DNA from: Sediminihabitans luteus
GTDB lineage: Bacteria > Actinomycetota > Actinomycetes > Actinomycetales > Cellulomonadaceae
Direction: 5' to 3'
Assembly (NCBI RefSeq): GCF_002797595.1
Contig: NZ_PGFE01000001.1
Span: forward strand, 248,001 to 312,000
Length of the DNA: 64,000 bases
Position numbers and translations under genes: made by a program. Each line of letters starts with the position of its first letter. Position 1 is the first letter of the stretch. Positions 38,539 to 46,533 of this stretch are shown one piece after another. The notes below the pieces were generated by a model that saw nothing but the letters and a program-made list of their open reading frames with translations, searched no databases and had not been told where the DNA came from.

Positions 38539-39024
38539 TCAGGCGGGCGCTTGGACGAGCGCGTGCCGCACGTTCGTGGCTTGGAGGTGGACCGTGCGGT
38601 CCTGCCAGTCGAGCGTGGTGACCCGGGCATACTGGTCGGATCCCGTCGTCGTGACGCCGCCCCCGGTGCGCTCGCCCGGGACGCGCGCGACCGCGAGCGC
38701 GCGGTCCACGAAGCGGACCGCGCGACGTGACGGCGTGTGCACGGGCGGGTTCGAGGCCGCTTTCACGATCTCGTTTGACTCCCGCAGCCGCTTGTTCTCG
38801 GCCTTGAGCCTGCGGATCTCGGCGAGCTCCTCGGTACTGACCCCGGGCCGGGTCCCGCCATCGACCGCGGCCTGCGTCACCCAGCGGCGCACCGACTCCT
38901 GGGACACGCCCAACTGCTTGGCGACCGCGATCGACGCCGCGGTCACGTTCTGGCATTCCCCGTTGTGCTCACGCAATAGACGCACCGCGCGCGCCCTCAG
39001 CTCGGGATCGATCTTCTTCGGCAT
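38539..39024 (-). pseudogene. Truncated IS3-type transposase OrfA, chimeric 3' end
   Basis: Residues 1-91 are a standard IS3-family OrfA: MPKKIDPELRARAVRLLREH, a helix-turn-helix QLGVSQESVRRWV and the leucine-zipper stretch EIRRLKAENKRLRESNEIVKAAS. The OrfA then switches at about 38751 to 70 residues (NPPVHTPSRRAVRFVDRALAV onward) that resemble no transposase I know. OrfB, carrying the DDE catalytic residues, is missing, so the element cannot move itself. An AGGAGG site precedes the ATG. Confidence 0.85.
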
Positions 39025-39077
39025 GTGCTCATCCTCCTGGACTCGAACAGGAGCGGCATCAAACCTGGGACGCTTCA
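38751..39077 (-). mobile_element. IS3-family element remnant (left end)
   Basis: The remnant comprises the 5' part of orfA and, upstream of it, a terminal-inverted-repeat-like end beginning TGAAGCGTCCCAGGTTTGAT at 39077 and reading toward orfA. The TGAA start and GTTTGATG tract are typical of IS3-family ends. The right end and orfB are absent. No target duplication could be identified because of the truncation. Confidence 0.75.
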
Positions 39078-39141
39078 GCAGACCAAGGCGATCAACCGCT
39101 CCGAACCCCTATAAAAACGAACCCGGGCCCGATCCAGAGTT

Positions 39142-39549
39142 TTACTCGTCAAGTATCCACGTCGAATCGAAACCAAATCTTTCAAGGTCGTTCCTGACCA
39201 TGTAGATGAAGGCCCGGCACGCGTCCTCGACCGTGCCCCAATCAGTCGGACGACTTACGCAATCTGGATAATACACCGATCCTATGGTCCACTTACCTTC
39301 CACTCGGCAGATCTTCACGGAACCGACTTCCTCAAAACTTTCAGATTTGAACAAGAAGTCGTCCTGATGTGGACTCTTGAGCCAGGCCAGAAGATTGCGC
39401 GCAAGCTCAGCCACCGGAAAATCCAGCTCGGAGTAGACCTGAGTGCCCCCGTCCTCGATCCGCAGGTCAGCCTCGACAGAGACCAGGTACTCCGACAGCG
39501 TGTCACCGCAGAGGTCGTCCGCGTTGAATGCGCCATACGAAATCATCAT
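39142..39549 (-). CDS. Hypothetical protein, foreign composition (immunity-like size)
   Basis: A 135-residue acidic soluble protein starting MMISYGAFNADDLCGDTLSEYL, with FPVAELARNLLAWLKSP, a central SVKICRVEGKWTIGS strand pair and a C-terminal CRAFIYMVRNDLERFGFDSTWI helix. I do not recognise a functional family; size, acidity and orphan status recall immunity proteins of polymorphic toxins or DUF-type orphans, which is only a suggestion. Base composition is near 50% GC against more than 70% around it, with A/T-ending codons. A GAGGTG site 5 nt before the ATG supports translation. It lies beside an IS remnant, so recent transfer is likely. Confidence 0.75.
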   Translation of the reverse strand: MMISYGAFNADDLCGDTLSEYLVSVEADLRIEDGGTQVYSELDFPVAELARNLLAWLKSPHQDDFLFKSESFEEVGSVKICRVEGKWTIGSVYYPDCVSRPTDWGTVEDACRAFIYMVRNDLERFGFDSTWILDE

Positions 39550-39605
39550 TTCATCACCTCACATTCACCGGAAATGTATTGTACGCGTGGCCTTCATTGG
39601 TCACC

Positions 39606-39845
39606 ATGACCCTGATGGAGGTTTGCGCCGTCGGGTCCGGCCTCCTGGGCCTCGTCATCAGCCTCGCGGCCGGCGGTGGCAGCTCGACCCCCGACCTCGC
39701 GGCGGTCCCGGACCAGAGCACGGCCGCGACGTCCGACACCGAGGACGCCGCGACGGAGCCCGCCGACGACACCGCCGACGACGCGGTCGAGACGCCCGCA
39801 GCCGACGAGAAGCCCGCCGGACGCCGCGACACTCCCCCGCCCGGG
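39606..39845 (+). pseudogene. Remnant of a membrane-anchored protein gene
   Basis: The frame from ATG 39606 encodes one hydrophobic segment (VGSGLLGLVISLAAGGG) followed by an acidic Ala/Asp/Glu/Thr linker (TEPADDTADDAVETPAADE) that looks like real coding sequence of an actinobacterial TM-plus-linker protein such as DUF4352-type proteins. Upstream it abuts the foreign low-GC DNA, and downstream the frame dissolves into the next gene. I read it as a gene truncated at both ends. The rest of the gap 39550-39904 holds only the ribosome site of the next gene. Confidence 0.35.
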
Positions 39846-39904
39846 ACCGATATCGTGCAGGGTGCGCGGGGCACGCCCCGCGACCACGCAGCGCTGGAGG
39901 TCCC

Positions 39905-40915
39905 GTGTCGTACCCGCCCACCCCGCCCGGTCAGGACGGGCCCCCGCGGCCCTACGGTGCTGACCCCGACGGCACCGCTCCGCAGGGCTCTGGCCCGTCC
40001 GCGGACGACGCGCACGGCCGGGACCCGTACGCGCAGGACCCGTACGGTCCGGGCACCCCGACCGGCGCCGCCGAGTACGCGCCTCCCTACGGCACGCCCG
40101 GCGTCCCGCCCTACGGCACGCCCGACGTCCCGGCGTACGGCACCCCGACGAATCCCCTCGCGCCTGACGCCGGCCCCGGCCCCGGCGCGAGCGAGGACGA
40201 GCAGCGCGCATGGCTGCTCGCCCAGATGCGCGGGCTCGCCGCACAGGGCGGCCCGCAGGCCGCGCACGACCCGAGCCGCTACCCGGCGGCCGTGGTCGGG
40301 CAGTCCAAGCCGACGCGGGTGCGCACGGGCCCGACGATCCCGACGGGCGCCGCGGTGGCCCTGGCCTTCGGCGCGGTCGTGGTGGGCGGCCTCGGCGCCT
40401 GGTTCGTGACGACGTCGGGCGCGGGCCCCGTCCCGAACTACGCGAACCCGGTCGCGGTCGACCCGGCGGCGTCGGGCGACGGGACGCGGCTCGCGCCGTA
40501 CAGGCTCGGCGAGACGGTGGCGACCGGCGACTGGACGATCACGCTGGGCGAGCCGGTCGACTCGACCGAGCAGATCCTCGCCGACAACCCGTACTTCGAC
40601 GACGACCGCCCCCTGGTCGGGGAGGGCGAGCGGGCGTACCTGGTGCCCGTGACGCTCGAGAACACCTCGGACAGGACGCTGGACCCCCAGGACGTCGTGA
40701 TCTCGTACTGGACGAACGACGGCATGAGGTACTCGTTCTTCTACTGCGGCGAGTTCCCGGACGCGCTCGACGAGGCCGAGCCGACCGCCCCGGGAGAGAC
40801 CGTCGAGTACACCGAGTGCGTGGTCGCTCCCGCCGAGGGTCCAGGGCAGTGGATGCTCTCGACCGACCAGGCGTTCGGAACGTTCTTCACCCGATCGACC
40901 AAGGAGACCTCGTGA
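39905..40915 (+). CDS. Membrane-anchored exoprotein, Pro-rich N-terminus (paralogue A)
   Basis: A 336-residue single-pass protein of unknown function. The first 120 residues are a cytoplasmic Pro/Gly/Tyr-rich tail with repeated PYGTPxVPxYGTP units. One transmembrane helix follows (GAAVALAFGAVVVGGLGAWFV), then a 150-residue extracellular domain with two cysteines (FYCGEF, YTECVV) in a beta-rich context. The domain opens with APYRLGETVATGDWTITLG, matched in the next gene. GGAGG lies 4 nt before the GTG start and the stop overlaps the next start. The fold of the outer domain resembles telokin-like DUF4352 proteins in strand pattern (tentative). Confidence 0.8.
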   Translation: MSYPPTPPGQDGPPRPYGADPDGTAPQGSGPSADDAHGRDPYAQDPYGPGTPTGAAEYAPPYGTPGVPPYGTPDVPAYGTPTNPLAPDAGPGPGASEDEQRAWLLAQMRGLAAQGGPQAAHDPSRYPAAVVGQSKPTRVRTGPTIPTGAAVALAFGAVVVGGLGAWFVTTSGAGPVPNYANPVAVDPAASGDGTRLAPYRLGETVATGDWTITLGEPVDSTEQILADNPYFDDDRPLVGEGERAYLVPVTLENTSDRTLDPQDVVISYWTNDGMRYSFFYCGEFPDALDEAEPTAPGETVEYTECVVAPAEGPGQWMLSTDQAFGTFFTRSTKETS

Positions 40916-41658
40916 AGCGCGCCGACGACGGGCAGTACGTCCCGTACGAGGGGTACGTGCCGCCGCAGCAGCCGTTCTCGACCGCTCCCGCGGACGGTGC
41001 GAGCCCGCACGGGCCGGTACGTCCGGCGGCCGAGCCCGAGCCCGAGCCGCGATCCGGTGGCCGGTCGAGCCGGGCGGGCGCGCTGATGCTCGCGGTGGTC
41101 CTGGGCATGTCGGCCGCCGCCATCGGCACCGGGGTCGCGCGGGCCTACGTGAACGGCGCCGAAGACCGCGCGTTCGAGGCCTACGAGTCACCGGTGCAGG
41201 AGCCGTCCGACGCGCTGCCGACGGCGGTCGGCCCGGACGCGACAGGCTCCGGCACCTGGGACGACCCGTACGCGTTCGGCGAGACGCTCGCGACCGACGA
41301 GTGGACGATCACCGTCGGCACCCCGCGCCCGGTCACGGCCGACGACCTCGTCTACCCGGACGACGAGCGCGAGCCCGAGCCGGGCTCGTCGTTCTGGTAC
41401 GTGCCGCTCGAGCTCGACTACTCAGGGCCGCGCATCGTCTCGCCGTGGTTCGGGGTGGGCGTCGAGTACCTGCTCGATCCCGACGAGTGGGCTTCGGGCG
41501 GACCGTGCCCCCGGCTCGTGGGCGACACGACGTCGCACGACAATGCGATCGCCCCCCTGCACATGTCGACAGGGGTCTGCGTCGAGCGCCGCGACACGTC
41601 GGGCGGGCTGTGGGCGCTCGACCTCGAGGAAGCTCCGTCGGTCTACTTCAGCGAGTGA
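40912..41658 (+). CDS. Membrane-anchored exoprotein (paralogue B)
   Basis: A 248-residue single-pass protein with the same architecture as its upstream neighbour: a short charged/Pro-rich cytoplasmic tail, one helix (GALMLAVVLGMSAAAIGTG) and an outer domain opening DDPYAFGETLATDEWTITVG. Cysteines in GGPCPRL and STGVCVERR could form a disulfide. AAGGAG lies 5 nt upstream of the GTG, which overlaps the previous stop. The 3' end overlaps the convergent symporter gene by 11 bp. Function unknown. Confidence 0.8.
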   Translation: MKRADDGQYVPYEGYVPPQQPFSTAPADGASPHGPVRPAAEPEPEPRSGGRSSRAGALMLAVVLGMSAAAIGTGVARAYVNGAEDRAFEAYESPVQEPSDALPTAVGPDATGSGTWDDPYAFGETLATDEWTITVGTPRPVTADDLVYPDDEREPEPGSSFWYVPLELDYSGPRIVSPWFGVGVEYLLDPDEWASGGPCPRLVGDTTSHDNAIAPLHMSTGVCVERRDTSGGLWALDLEEAPSVYFSE

Positions 41659-42637
41659 GCTCCGGTCGGTCGCGCGCCGCGAGGCGGCGCGCGACCACCG
41701 CGCACACCACGAGCTGCAGCTGGTGGAACACGATGAGCGGCACCGCGACGGTTCCCGCGACAGCGACGGGGAACAGCACGTTCGCCATGGGCAGCCCCGT
41801 CGCGAGGGACTTCTTGGACCCACACATGAGCAGCGCGATGCGGTCCTCGACGCCCAGGCCGAGCGCCCGACCGCCGAACCACGTCGCGCTCAGCACGGTG
41901 GCGAGCAGCACCGCGCTCACCGCGAGCAGCCCGAGCACGCCGCCGACCGAGACCGCGTCCCACGCACCCTCGCCCGCGGCGGCCGAGACCGACGAGAAGA
42001 CGATGAGCAGGATCGCGCCGCGGTCGACGCCGAGCGTGATCCAGCGCCGCGCCCGGATCCACGCCCCGACGAACGGCTGCACGAGCTGCCCCAGCACGAA
42101 CGGGAGCAGCAGGTGCAGCAGGACGTCGCCCAGACCGCCGATCCCTGCGGTGCCGGCCGCGGTGCCGACGTCCGACATGAGCCACAGCACGAGCAGCGGC
42201 GTCAGGACCATGCCGACCAGGTTCGAGACCGTCGCTCCGCACACCGCCCCCGCGACGTTGCCGCGCGCGACCGACGTGAACGCGACCGACGCCTGCACGG
42301 TCGACGGCAGCAGCGACACGTAGAGCACGCCCTGCGCGAGGGCGGCACCGAGCCACGGCTCGACCACGGCCGACGCGACGAGTCCGAGCAGCGGGAACAG
42401 CACCCACGTCGAGGCGAGGATCCCGCCCTGCAGCCGCCAGTTGCGCAGCCCGTCCCAGATGTCGCGCGTGGGCAGCCGTGCGCCGTACACGAAGAACAGC
42501 ACGACGACCGCGACGGTCGCCGCGCCATCGACCACCCCGCGGGCGGCGTCCGGGACGGGAACGACCAGCCCGAGCACGAGCATGGTCAGGATGCCGACGA
42601 CGAACGGGTCGACCCAGCGGGTCACGAAGGCGCGCAC
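41648..42637 (-). CDS. Bile acid:sodium symporter-like transporter (SBF-like)
   Basis: A 329-residue polytopic protein of the SBF-like branch of the bile acid/Na+ symporter superfamily. Ten hydrophobic segments are visible; key stretches are LLPSTVQASVAFTSVARGNVAGAVC, the crossover-helix region carrying Na+-site residues, and the late LLMCGSKKSLATGLPMANVLF, diagnostic of the SBF-like group. The substrate is probably an organic anion. The GTG start is preceded by a leaderless-type box. Confidence 0.9.
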   Translation of the reverse strand: MRAFVTRWVDPFVVGILTMLVLGLVVPVPDAARGVVDGAATVAVVVLFFVYGARLPTRDIWDGLRNWRLQGGILASTWVLFPLLGLVASAVVEPWLGAALAQGVLYVSLLPSTVQASVAFTSVARGNVAGAVCGATVSNLVGMVLTPLLVLWLMSDVGTAAGTAGIGGLGDVLLHLLLPFVLGQLVQPFVGAWIRARRWITLGVDRGAILLIVFSSVSAAAGEGAWDAVSVGGVLGLLAVSAVLLATVLSATWFGGRALGLGVEDRIALLMCGSKKSLATGLPMANVLFPVAVAGTVAVPLIVFHQLQLVVCAVVARRLAARDRPELTR

Positions 42638-42643
42638 CGGGCG

Positions 42644-42649
42644 AGTCTA
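42644..42649 (-). promoter_or_regulatory. Leaderless -10 box of SBF-like gene
   Basis: TAGACT on the minus strand ends 6 nt before the GTG at 42637. Confidence 0.6.
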
Positions 42650-42669
42650 GGTCGGCCCGGGCCCGTCAC

Positions 42670-43086
42670 TCAGAAGTCGAAGAGGTCCTCGAGCCACGAC
42701 TCCTTCTTGCGCTTCTTGTAGGCCTTGCCGGTGCGCGGGTCGATCCGCTGGTCGTAGCCGCGCTGGTCGTAAGCCCGCTGGTCCTGGCCCCGCTGGTCGT
42801 AGCCGCGCTGGTCCTGGCCCCGCTGGTCGTAGCCGCGCTGGTCGTGACCGCGCTGGTCGTAGCCGTAGTCGGGGGCGGACGTCGCAGCCGCGGTCGGCGG
42901 GTACTGCTGGGCGGGCGCGGGGCCGGGGTTCGCGGGTGGGGTGGCGGCGCCGGTCGCGGCACGCTCGACGATCTTGTCAAGCTCGCCACGGTCGAGCCAC
43001 ACCCCGCGGCACGTCGGGCAGTAGTCGATCTCGACGCCGCTGCGCTCGCTCATGACGAGTACGGACTGGTCCACGGGGCACTGCAC
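42670..43086 (-). CDS. Zinc-ribbon (TFIIB-type) protein with DQRG repeats
   Basis: A 138-residue protein. The N-terminal 45 residues are a zf-TFIIB-type ribbon: CPVDQSVLVMSERSGVEIDYCPTCRGVWLDRGELDKI in parts, with C3, C23 and C26 and an Asp where the second cysteine would be, as in many actinobacterial members. A Pro/Ala-rich linker follows, then eight to nine tandem pentapeptides (YDQRG/HDQRG/QDQRG) and a basic KKRKKE end before WLEDLFDF. The GTG start has GAGGAG 6 nt upstream. Function unknown; the basic repeat tail could bind nucleic acid. Confidence 0.85.
   Translation of the reverse strand: MQCPVDQSVLVMSERSGVEIDYCPTCRGVWLDRGELDKIVERAATGAATPPANPGPAPAQQYPPTAAATSAPDYGYDQRGHDQRGYDQRGQDQRGYDQRGQDQRAYDQRGYDQRIDPRTGKAYKKRKKESWLEDLFDF
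42746..42865 (-). repeat. 15-bp coding tandem repeat, eight units
   Basis: Eight 15-bp units of the type CGCTGGTCGTAGCCG or CGCTGGTCCTGGCCC (plus-strand reading) encode the pentapeptide repeats. Nearly identical units imply recent expansion. Confidence 0.92.
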
Positions 43087-43222
43087 GATGGGCTCCTCGG
43101 GTCGTCGGGCGAGGGCGGGAGCCCTCCGCCCGTCCAACGTCCCGCGGGCCGGGCAGGTTCCGCGGGCTGTCTGATGGGCGCCACGCGCGCGGCATCGCGG
43201 GTGCCGACGTCGGGCCCGCGGG

Positions 43223-43621
43223 TCAGAGCACGTCGAGGCGTTCGCGGAGCTCCTCCGCGAGGTGCACGTCGCCGTCGAGCGCGGCGAGCGCGTCGGCGAC
43301 CAGCGGGAGCGCGTCGGCGCCGTCGAGGAACCGGGCCGCGGACGCGCCGTCCTGGAGCTGGAGCGCGAGGTCGGCGCGCAGCACGAGGGCCCGGAACCGC
43401 TGCCGCTCCGAGACGAGCCGACGCGGGCCCTCGGCGTCGAACGCGCGGTCGAGCACGCGGGCCGCGCCGCCGGGGTCCCCCGCCGCGCGCAGGATCCGGG
43501 CGTGGTCGACGGCACGCGCGAGGTCGAGCGTCGTGGGGGGTGTGCGTCGCGGGAGGGTGAGGTCGTCCCGCGGCTGGTCAGGGGCGGGGAGGGACGCGTC
43601 GCGCGTCGTCCGACCGTTCAC
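43223..43621 (-). CDS. Small helical (TPR-like) hypothetical protein
   Basis: A 132-residue all-helical protein: after a 30-residue Pro/Arg-rich start come helix pairs such as LARAVDHARILRAAGDPGGAARVLDRAF and ALVLRADLALQLQDGASAARFLDGA, with spacing like tetratricopeptide repeats. No catalytic motif is seen. The GTG at 43621 has GGGAG 5 nt upstream. A TAGGCT -10 box at 43650-43655 gives it its own promoter. Function unknown. Confidence 0.7.
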   Translation of the reverse strand: MNGRTTRDASLPAPDQPRDDLTLPRRTPPTTLDLARAVDHARILRAAGDPGGAARVLDRAFDAEGPRRLVSERQRFRALVLRADLALQLQDGASAARFLDGADALPLVADALAALDGDVHLAEELRERLDVL

Positions 43622-43649
43622 CTCGACTCCCGTCCTGCCGCTCCCGCCC

Positions 43650-43655
43650 AGCCTA
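43650..43655 (-). promoter_or_regulatory. -10 box of TPR-like gene
   Basis: TAGGCT on the minus strand would yield a leader of about 20 nt containing the GGGAG ribosome site. Confidence 0.45.
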
Positions 43656-43675
43656 GCGCGAGGCGGGGCGCAGCC

Positions 43676-43713
43676 CGGCCGCGCGGCACCGACCCCAGGG
43701 TGCCGCGCGGCCG
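43676..43713. terminator. Terminator hairpin downstream of kdgK
   Basis: A perfect 15-bp stem (CGGCCGCGCGGCACC, 43676-43690, with 43699-43713) and an 8-nt loop lie 6 nt after the kdgK stop. Confidence 0.85.
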
Positions 43714-43719
43714 CTCGGC

Positions 43720-44826
43720 TCAGCGCGCGACGCGCGCCGAGCCGCCCCCGACGAGCTTGCGCACCTCGGCGAGCGACGCGGTCGAGGTGTCCCCCGGCGT
43801 CGTCATCGCGAGCGCTCCGTGCGCCGCCCCGTACTCGACCGCCTCCGCGATCGAGCCGAGCTCCATGAGGCCGTACGCGAGACCCGAGGCGAACGAGTCG
43901 CCGCCGCCGACGCGGTCGAGGATCTCGAGGTCGGGCCGGTGCGTGGCCTCGGCGAACCCCTGCGTGCGCGACCACGCGATCGCGCCCCAGTCGTTGCGCG
44001 TCGCGGTCCGCACGCCGCGCAGCGTCGTGGCGATCACCTGGAAGTTGTCGTACTCGGCGGCGGCGCGGTCGATCATCGCGCGGAACGCGCCCGTGTCCAG
44101 GTCGGTGAGCGACTCGTCGACGCCCTCGACCTCGAAGCCGAGGCTGGCCGTGAAGTCCTCCTCGTTGCCGATCATGACGTCGACGTGCCGCGCGAGGCGC
44201 CGGTTGACCTCCTGGGCGCGCTCGACGCCCCCGATGCCCTGCCAGAGCGACGGCCGGTAGTTGAGGTCGTACGAGACGACCGTGCCGTGCCGGCGCGCGG
44301 CCGACATCGCGGCCTCCGCGACGTCTGCGGCCGACTCCGAGAGCGCGGCGAAGATGCCGCCCGTGTGGAACCAGCGCACGCCGCGGGAGAACAGCGCGTC
44401 CCAGTCGACGTCGTCGGGCTGCATCTGCGAGATCGCGGTCGCCCCGCGGTCGCTCACGCCCACGGCGCCGCGCACACCGAAGCCGCGCTCGGTGAAGTTC
44501 AAGCCGTTGCGCACCGACCGGCCGATGCCGTCGTACGGGACCCAGCGCACGTGCGAGGTGTCGAGCCCGCCGGTGAGCATGAAGTCCTCGACGAGCCGGC
44601 CCACCTCGTTGTCGGCGAGCGCGGTCACGATCGCCCCGCGCAGCCCGAAGCAGCGGCGCAGGCCGCGCGCGACGTTGTACTCGCCGCCGCCCTCCCACGC
44701 GGAGAACGTGCGGGCCGTGCGGATGCGCCGCTCGCCCGGGTCGAGCCGCAGCATGACCTCGCCGAGGGCGACGACGTCGAGCGCGCACTCGTCGGCGGGA
44801 CGGACCCGGAGCGCGGGGGCGCTCAT
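43720..44826 (-). CDS. kdgK: 2-dehydro-3-deoxygluconokinase (PfkB family)
   Basis: A 368-residue PfkB kinase. EYNVARGLRRCFG (about residues 49-61) is the substrate-side motif and ILDRVGGGDSFASGLAYGL the ATP/catalytic motif with the base Asp. Neighbouring KDPG aldolase identifies the substrate as 2-keto-3-deoxygluconate, so the pair turns KDG into KDPG and then pyruvate plus glyceraldehyde-3-phosphate. The ATG overlaps the eda stop (ATGA). The divergent IclR gene probably regulates both. Confidence 0.92.
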   Translation of the reverse strand: MSAPALRVRPADECALDVVALGEVMLRLDPGERRIRTARTFSAWEGGGEYNVARGLRRCFGLRGAIVTALADNEVGRLVEDFMLTGGLDTSHVRWVPYDGIGRSVRNGLNFTERGFGVRGAVGVSDRGATAISQMQPDDVDWDALFSRGVRWFHTGGIFAALSESAADVAEAAMSAARRHGTVVSYDLNYRPSLWQGIGGVERAQEVNRRLARHVDVMIGNEEDFTASLGFEVEGVDESLTDLDTGAFRAMIDRAAAEYDNFQVIATTLRGVRTATRNDWGAIAWSRTQGFAEATHRPDLEILDRVGGGDSFASGLAYGLMELGSIAEAVEYGAAHGALAMTTPGDTSTASLAEVRKLVGGGSARVAR

Positions 44827-45569
44827 GCGCGGGCCCCGGTCGCGGCGTCGTCGGCCGGGTGCGGCTGGGGGCGCGCCGCGATGACGCGCTCCGCGAGGTC
44901 GACCGCGGCGCGGCTGCGCCGGGACACCTCGTCCCAGTCCTCGCCCTGCACGAGCGCGCGGTCGACCATCCAGGAGCCGCCGACCGCGACGACCTGCTCG
45001 ATCATGAGGTAGTCACCGAGGTCGTCGGCGCCGATGCCGCCCGTGGGCAGGAACCGCAGGCCAGGGAACGGTGCCGCGAGCGCCTTGACCGCGCCCGGGC
45101 CGCCGAGCGTCTTGGCCGGGAAGAGCTTGACGACGTCGATGCCGAGCGCGACGGCCCGCATGATGTCGGACGGCGTCGCGACGCCCGGCACGATCGGGAC
45201 GTCGAGCTCGCGCGCCCGCTCGACGACGGCCTCGGACAGGCCGGGCGAGACGAGGAACTGCGCGCCGGCGGCGACGGCCTCGTCGACCTGCTCGACGCGC
45301 ACGACGGTCCCGGCGCCGACGACGACCTCGGGGAAGTCCTCGGCGATGGCGGCGATCGCGTCGACCGCCCCGGGGAGCCGGAGCGTGACCTCGGCGACGG
45401 GCAGGTGCCCGCGCAGGAGCGCGGCGGCGAGGTTGAGCCCCTCCTCCGCGCCGCTCGCGACGACCACGGGCACGAGCCGCGTGGTCTCGAGCGCCGCGAC
45501 GAGCGCGGCCTGGGTCAGTCGCGTGGTGCCCGACGTCGCCGTCGACGTGGGCTCTGGTGTGCTGCTCAT
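44823..45569 (-). CDS. eda: KDPG/KHG aldolase
   Basis: A 248-residue class I aldolase cleaving 2-keto-3-deoxy-6-phosphogluconate. The motifs LPVAEVTLRLPGAVDAI (with catalytic Glu), VGAGTVV, QFLVSPGL and the Schiff-base lysine in GIDVVKLFPAKTLGGPG are all present, followed by FLPTGGI. It is about 35 residues longer at the N-terminus than E. coli Eda. I use the ATG at 45569; the ATG at 45587 has no ribosome site and touches the operator. It heads the eda-kdgK operon. Confidence 0.95.
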   Translation of the reverse strand: MSSTPEPTSTATSGTTRLTQAALVAALETTRLVPVVVASGAEEGLNLAAALLRGHLPVAEVTLRLPGAVDAIAAIAEDFPEVVVGAGTVVRVEQVDEAVAAGAQFLVSPGLSEAVVERARELDVPIVPGVATPSDIMRAVALGIDVVKLFPAKTLGGPGAVKALAAPFPGLRFLPTGGIGADDLGDYLMIEQVVAVGGSWMVDRALVQGEDWDEVSRRSRAAVDLAERVIAARPQPHPADDAATGARA

Positions 45570-45596
45570 GGAGCTCGCTTCCCTCATGTCGTTCGT

Positions 45597-45631
45597 TTCG
45601 CTATGGTGAACGTGCGTTCCTGCTGAGCGAA
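45597..45631. promoter_or_regulatory. IclR-type operator between eda and iclR
   Basis: A central GAACG-TG-CGTTC palindrome (45608-45619) is flanked by a second inverted pair TTCGCT (45597-45602) and AGCGAA (45626-45631). It occupies the divergent promoter and is the natural target of the adjacent IclR regulator. Confidence 0.55.
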
Positions 45632-45650
45632 GACTACCCGGAGACCCGCC

Positions 45651-46496
45651 ATGACATCCACCCCTGTGCCGAGCGATCCCTCGGGAGATCCCTCAGGCGC
45701 CCTCGCGGGCCCTTCAGGCAACGTCTCGGGCGCGGCCCCGGGCAGCCCGCTCGGCGGCGTCGACAAGGCGCTCGCCGCGCTCGACGCCCTCGCCCCCGCC
45801 GGGCGCGGCGGGCTCGCGCTCGCCGAGCTCGCCACGCGGCTCGACGTCAACAAGTCGACCCTGCACCGCACGCTCGCCGCGCTGCGGCACCGCGGGTACG
45901 TCGACCAGGACCAGGACGGCCGCTACCTCCTCGGCCCAGCCGCCCTCGCGCTCTCGGCCGCGTACCTGCGCGACGAGAACCTCCCCGCGCTCGTGCACGA
46001 CGCGCTGCGCGCCCTGTGCGCCGAGGTCGACGAGCTCGTCCACCTCGGTGTGCTCGCGGGCGACCACGTCGTCTACCTCGACAAGGTCGAGCCGGCACGC
46101 CCCGTGCGCGTGTGGTCGGCGATCGGTCGGCACGTCCCGGCCGCGAGCACGGCCCTGGGCCGCGCGATGCTCGCGCACCGCCCGGGCTCCCACGTGCGGC
46201 CCGACGACGCGGGCAGCCCCGTCGAGCGAGCGCTCGCCCGCGGCTGGGCGCAGGAGGTCGAGGAGAACGAGCCGGGGATCAGCTGCGTCGCGGTCCCGCT
46301 GCTGCGCGCGGGGCACGCCGTGGCCGCGGTCAGCGTCACGGCCCCCGCCGAGCGGCTCGACGCACGGCGTCGCGCCGAGGTCGCGCGCACGCTCGTCGAC
46401 GTGGTCGCGCCCCGCCTGCCCGCGACCCTCACGCTGCCGCCGCTGCACGCGCCCGGGGGCGGTCCGGACGCCGGGGCGCGCGAGGTCGCGCTGTGA
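45651..46496 (+). CDS. IclR-family regulator of KDG catabolism
   Basis: A 281-residue IclR regulator. The winged helix spans about residues 37-95 (KALAALDALAPAGRGGLALAELATRLDVNKSTLHRTLAALRHRGYV in parts). The effector domain has HLGVLAGDHVVYLDKVE, the conserved GRHVPAASTALGRAMLA and GISCVAVPLL. A 30-residue Ser/Gly/Pro-rich N-terminus precedes it. Members of this group (KdgR-like) sense KDG or KDPG; the divergent position next to eda-kdgK supports that. Confidence 0.92.
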   Translation: MTSTPVPSDPSGDPSGALAGPSGNVSGAAPGSPLGGVDKALAALDALAPAGRGGLALAELATRLDVNKSTLHRTLAALRHRGYVDQDQDGRYLLGPAALALSAAYLRDENLPALVHDALRALCAEVDELVHLGVLAGDHVVYLDKVEPARPVRVWSAIGRHVPAASTALGRAMLAHRPGSHVRPDDAGSPVERALARGWAQEVEENEPGISCVAVPLLRAGHAVAAVSVTAPAERLDARRRAEVARTLVDVVAPRLPATLTLPPLHAPGGGPDAGAREVAL

Positions 46497-46533
46497 GAGA
46501 GTGGGACCGCCGTACGGACAGGAGAGCGCAGCG

